Both the position numbers and the translations under genes were made by a program. Positions 61,033 through 64,000 of a DNA stretch of 64,000 bases are shown here, piece after piece. Position 1 is the stretch's first letter; every line of letters begins with the position of its first letter. The stretch covers positions 2,892,935 through 2,956,934 of the forward strand of contig NW_009799102.1 in NCBI RefSeq assembly GCF_000213175.1, written 5' to 3'. The notes beneath the pieces are model-generated. The model was given only the letters and a program-made list of their open reading frames with translations. It was not told the origin of the DNA and made no database searches. This stretch comes from Neurospora tetrasperma FGSC 2508 (taxonomy: Eukaryota; Ascomycota; Sordariomycetes; Sordariales; Sordariaceae).

Positions 61033-62082
61033 GTCCACAACTGCACCGAAAAACTTGACGTCGCACACGTTTCGCACACTGTCTTGCATCTCTTTAGCCC
61101 CGCTCCGGGCTGACGGGCAGGACAGCAATCGGCTTATTCAAGGGATGTCACGGGGTGATGCCGGGGGGGTTGGGGATTGTCTTCGCTAATCCATCCCTAA
61201 CGCCGCTGTATTGTTGGGTATTTTCTTCCTATTATTTGTTGTTGGGCACGCACACGGGCTTGGGGCCCACCGAACCATGGCTTGAAAAAGCCGAGCACTC
61301 CCGGTGTCTGCGACGGCAACAAGCGCAGCGCATAGACGACGGCGAACTTCCCTTGCGACACTTCCAGCAGGGTGGTGCGTTCGAAACACACACGAAAAGC
61401 GAAGCGTTCTGTATCATTCAGCCGTGATAGACGCTTGGGAAGCGATGAGCAGGGAGACCGTTCACTGCATGACGTCGTCTTGGAGTGCACCATACACTGG
61501 GAATGGCGAGCAATCTCCCCTCGTCACGGCGCGGCGTGCGACAGCAGCTCTTTTACGATATCTGTAACAACATGAATCTTCTTTATCGTTTCTTTTATAG
61601 TACGACTCGGCCATGAGGGCTTAGCGAGGAAAACATCAGGACACGTTAAATGCACGTGTCGGTTGGTACTGGCTGCAGGTAGTGGCGGAATAAAGGCCAC
61701 AAGAAAGAGCCTTGAAAATTTGCGATACCAATTCTTATTATGTTCTCTCTACAGTCTGGGATGCGCAACTCTATTCATGGTGACTACAATGTGTTCAGTC
61801 TCACCATCTGCTGTTTCGGACAACACTGATGCCCACTGCCGATTACTACATGAGAAGACGCAGGTAAGGTAGATCCAAATATTGTTGTCATTCTGGAAGC
61901 TAACTTGGTGAACTCTCTTTAAGCAAGATTCTATGCCCTACTGATCCATGACCATGGAATCTTCGTACATATAAAAAGACGATATGTGTCAGTCAGAGCT
62001 TTGATCCTCTACCTTTCAAGGTTTTTACTTCCCGGACGATTGATCACGTTTGCATGGCCACATCATTCTCCATAGGCCCGAA
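61033..62082. other. Convergent intergenic region
   Basis: Between H2A.Z and the zinc-ribbon-like gene. Several 60-98-codon frames overlap on both strands at 61.15-61.58 kb, but none shows a domain. It probably contains two 3'-UTRs. Confidence 0.6.
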
Positions 62083-63807
62083 TCAAATGAATGAGGCAAA
62101 CGACTCATAAATGTCCGGGTTAGCGATTCCCAGAGCGAGACGGCCTCCAGCCAAGGGCGACACCGGCGAAACTGGAATGGTCTCCAGATCGTCCTTCAAC
62201 AGCTTCGCAGGATCAATAGTCATCTCATCCGCAACCATGGTAATGTAACAGTCCTGGCGAGAACTGCAGCCGTCCAGCCTAGAATAGGGCTCGAGCGTGG
62301 CAATCGTGAGGTTGCCGGTGTTGTCATCCTCCGGGTCCTTCTGCGTCCCTTGTGCTGCTATCATGGTCTCCTTCCAATCGAACTTGATAGTCGCCTCCTT
62401 GACAAGCAACTGTTCATCTTCCGAACCCGAGGCGTCTGAAGAAGAGCTACTGCTGCCAAGAGCAGAGGAGGTCGACGCTGACGAAGAAGAGTCATCACTT
62501 TTTTTCTCCCGGACACTCCCACTCCCATTTCCCCCGTGTCCCCTTCCCTTCCTCCCACTACTTCTCTGTCCACCCATCCTCCTCTCCCTTTCTTCTTGTC
62601 CACTCCTACTCCTCCTCGCTCCCAACGCCTTCTTCATAGTCTCCCTCTCCCTCTCCCTTTCCTTACGCCTCCGAGCCTCGATGGCGTCCTTCTCCCTATC
62701 ATTCACCCACACCAATTTTTTGGCCTTTCTGTCAATCTTGGCACGACCTTCTTCGCACGCAGCGATGACAGTCTGTCGACACTCGGACGGATAGTCGCAG
62801 TGAGACCAGCAGTTGTGGGTGCGTTCGACGTACATCTTTTCTTTGGCCCGGGCGATGGAGCGGGTCTCGCGCTCAGAGACGTGATGCCAGGCTAGGGTTG
62901 TAGCTCTAGGCGATTTTGAGCCTGGGCCTAGGGGTGAAGATGAAGACGGACTTGAAGATGAGTCTAAGGGGGGGACGGGGATGAGATGCCATGTTGCAAA
63001 GTCTTGGAGGCGAGCGGCGGCGACTTTGTCATTGGCAGATTGGGATGAGTCGGAGTCAGAGGTGGTGGTGGTATCTTTGTTGTTAGAGCTGGAAGAAAGG
63101 GAGGGACGAGGAGAGAGAGAAACGCTGGTGAATCTCCTCTTTCCACTCGATCCCAACTTCTTCTTTCCACTATTATCATCATCATCACCACCACCAACTG
63201 TCAAAGCACGCCTGGCAGCAGCACCCGTCACACTCCGTCGATAGCTTCCCCACGCCGACCAACCCAGGTAATCAAACTCGGCGGTACACGGCCCTCCTCC
63301 TTTTCTGCCACTTCCGCTTCGCTTTCTTTTCTTTCCATTCTTGTCTCTCTCTTCAGATTCCTTTTGATTAATGGCAGGCATTAAACAGCAAAAGACATGT
63401 CCACACTCCAGGCATCTCCTCGTGCAGGCTAGCCGGTATACAGACCGGCAGGAGTGACAGGACCACAGCCAGGGGTAGGGAGCGGGAGGCGAGAGCATGG
63501 GCGGCGTTGTTGGTGGTGTTGGAGACTTTTGGGTATTGCTGCTTGATGGCGTGCTTCTGTTGGTGGTTGGACTAGTGGGTGACGGCTGAGTTGGTGAAAT
63601 TTTGGTTGTGTCGTTGTTGTTGGTGGTGGTGGTGCCACTACCATCAAAAGTATCGGTGATGGGCGAGTTGGGACTGTTTTGAGGCTTGACTTTTGTGGGG
63701 GAGTTGATCATCTCTGAGATAGAGCCGGTGACAATGGTTAGCTCTGGGATGATGTCGAAGAGGACGAGCCTGGGTGGCTTTGCCTTTGCATTAGGGTTAG
63801 AGGGCAT
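62083..63807 (-). CDS. Fungal cysteine-rich zinc-ribbon-like protein
   Basis: A single exon of 574 residues starts at the first ATG (63807, MPSNPNAKAKPPRLVLFD). The frame stays open upstream to the window edge region, but without an ATG. Residues 40-110 are Ser/Thr/Pro-rich. The ordered core is WLWSCHSCRSVYRLACTRRC with LECGHVFC next to it: cysteines 117, 120, 128, 132, 135 and 140 form a likely zinc ribbon. This is followed by a basic linker and CTAEFDYLGWSAWGSYRR (from about residue 174). A later HNCWSHCDYPSECRQ adds more cysteines and histidines. The middle is a Ser/Asp-rich and Arg/Glu-rich low-complexity stretch. This core recurs in uncharacterised ascomycete proteins as far as I know. 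Function is unknown; metal binding is inferred. Confidence 0.85.
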   Translation of the reverse strand: MPSNPNAKAKPPRLVLFDIIPELTIVTGSISEMINSPTKVKPQNSPNSPITDTFDGSGTTTTNNNDTTKISPTQPSPTSPTTNRSTPSSSNTQKSPTPPTTPPMLSPPAPYPWLWSCHSCRSVYRLACTRRCLECGHVFCCLMPAINQKESEERDKNGKKRKRSGSGRKGGGPCTAEFDYLGWSAWGSYRRSVTGAAARRALTVGGGDDDDNSGKKKLGSSGKRRFTSVSLSPRPSLSSSSNNKDTTTTSDSDSSQSANDKVAAARLQDFATWHLIPVPPLDSSSSPSSSSPLGPGSKSPRATTLAWHHVSERETRSIARAKEKMYVERTHNCWSHCDYPSECRQTVIAACEEGRAKIDRKAKKLVWVNDREKDAIEARRRKERERERETMKKALGARRSRSGQEERERRMGGQRSSGRKGRGHGGNGSGSVREKKSDDSSSSASTSSALGSSSSSSDASGSEDEQLLVKEATIKFDWKETMIAAQGTQKDPEDDNTGNLTIATLEPYSRLDGCSSRQDCYITMVADEMTIDPAKLLKDDLETIPVSPVSPLAGGRLALGIANPDIYESFASFI

Positions 63808-64000
63808 TTTGTTTGAACTGTTGTCTGTCCTTGTTGAGTTGAGCGCTCGTTGAGTTTGTGGGTTTGAAGGTCTATAAGGAATAGAAAGAGGATTGGCGAG
63901 CTTGTTGGTTGAAAGCACGGAAAGAAGCGTTTTCTCCAAGTGTTGTGCAGAATGGGCTGTTGAATTGTATTGACCAACAGAAACAATAAACAGTCGATGG
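63808..64000. other. Upstream region of the zinc-ribbon-like gene, window edge
   Basis: Probable 5' leader and promoter. There are 44 open in-frame codons upstream without an ATG. No other feature is seen. Confidence 0.5.

Noticed and set aside
1-64000. CRISPR array, operons or bacterial-type regulatory sites
   Set aside because: The window is eukaryotic, with spliced genes and RIP. The tandem array at 0.8-2.6 kb has no repeat-spacer structure of the CRISPR kind.

Overview
The window looks like nuclear DNA of a filamentous ascomycete, most likely a Neurospora-type Sordariales fungus. The grounds are an AT-rich block whose transposon remains carry C-to-T and G-to-A change in CpA/TpG contexts (the signature of repeat-induced point mutation, RIP), short GT-AG introns of 55-140 nt, scattered TAGG/CCTA repeats typical of Neurospora intergenic DNA, and fungal-type gene content. 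The species was inferred from these features, not from a database search.

Layout. Positions 1 to about 15,920 are a RIP-mutated, gene-free heterochromatin-like island. It holds a 63-bp minisatellite that becomes a higher-order repeat (825-2590), dispersed palindromic repeats, a complete-length but dead Ty3/gypsy-type LTR element with 203-bp LTRs and a 5-bp target duplication (4644-11410), a tRNA-like and hairpin segment (13.44-13.73 kb), and a dead Tc1/mariner DNA transposon (to about 15,910). Base composition switches sharply at about 15,920. From there to 22.2 kb I find no convincing gene.

Positions 22.2-37.3 kb carry conserved genes: a rhodanese plus tyrosine phosphatase protein of the Pyp/Ptp2-3 type (+), the proteasome ATPase Rpt6 (-), a Vnx1-type vacuolar cation/proton exchanger (+) and a secreted DUF1996 protein (-). 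Positions 39-51.5 kb look like an accessory island. It holds a CorA-like two-helix membrane protein with a GC-AG intron (-), a 95-aa orphan (+), a divergent protein kinase (-), an 80-aa orphan that shares a short motif and intron position with the first, a cytochrome P450 remnant (-), and a sugar transporter gene that appears broken (+). Positions 53-64 kb return to conserved genes: a C2H2 zinc-finger protein (-), a 100-aa unknown (+), histone variant H2A.Z (+) and a fungal cysteine-rich zinc-ribbon-like protein (-).

Functional links are limited. These are independent eukaryotic transcription units, not operons. The phosphatase is likely to act on stress MAP kinases, Rpt6 in protein turnover, Vnx1 in vacuolar ion balance, and H2A.Z in chromatin. 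The most novel material is the pair of small orphan genes, the RIP-ruined Asn/Gln/Tyr-rich repeat array, and the decayed P450-transporter neighbourhood. All exon models were built by eye from reading frames and splice signals.
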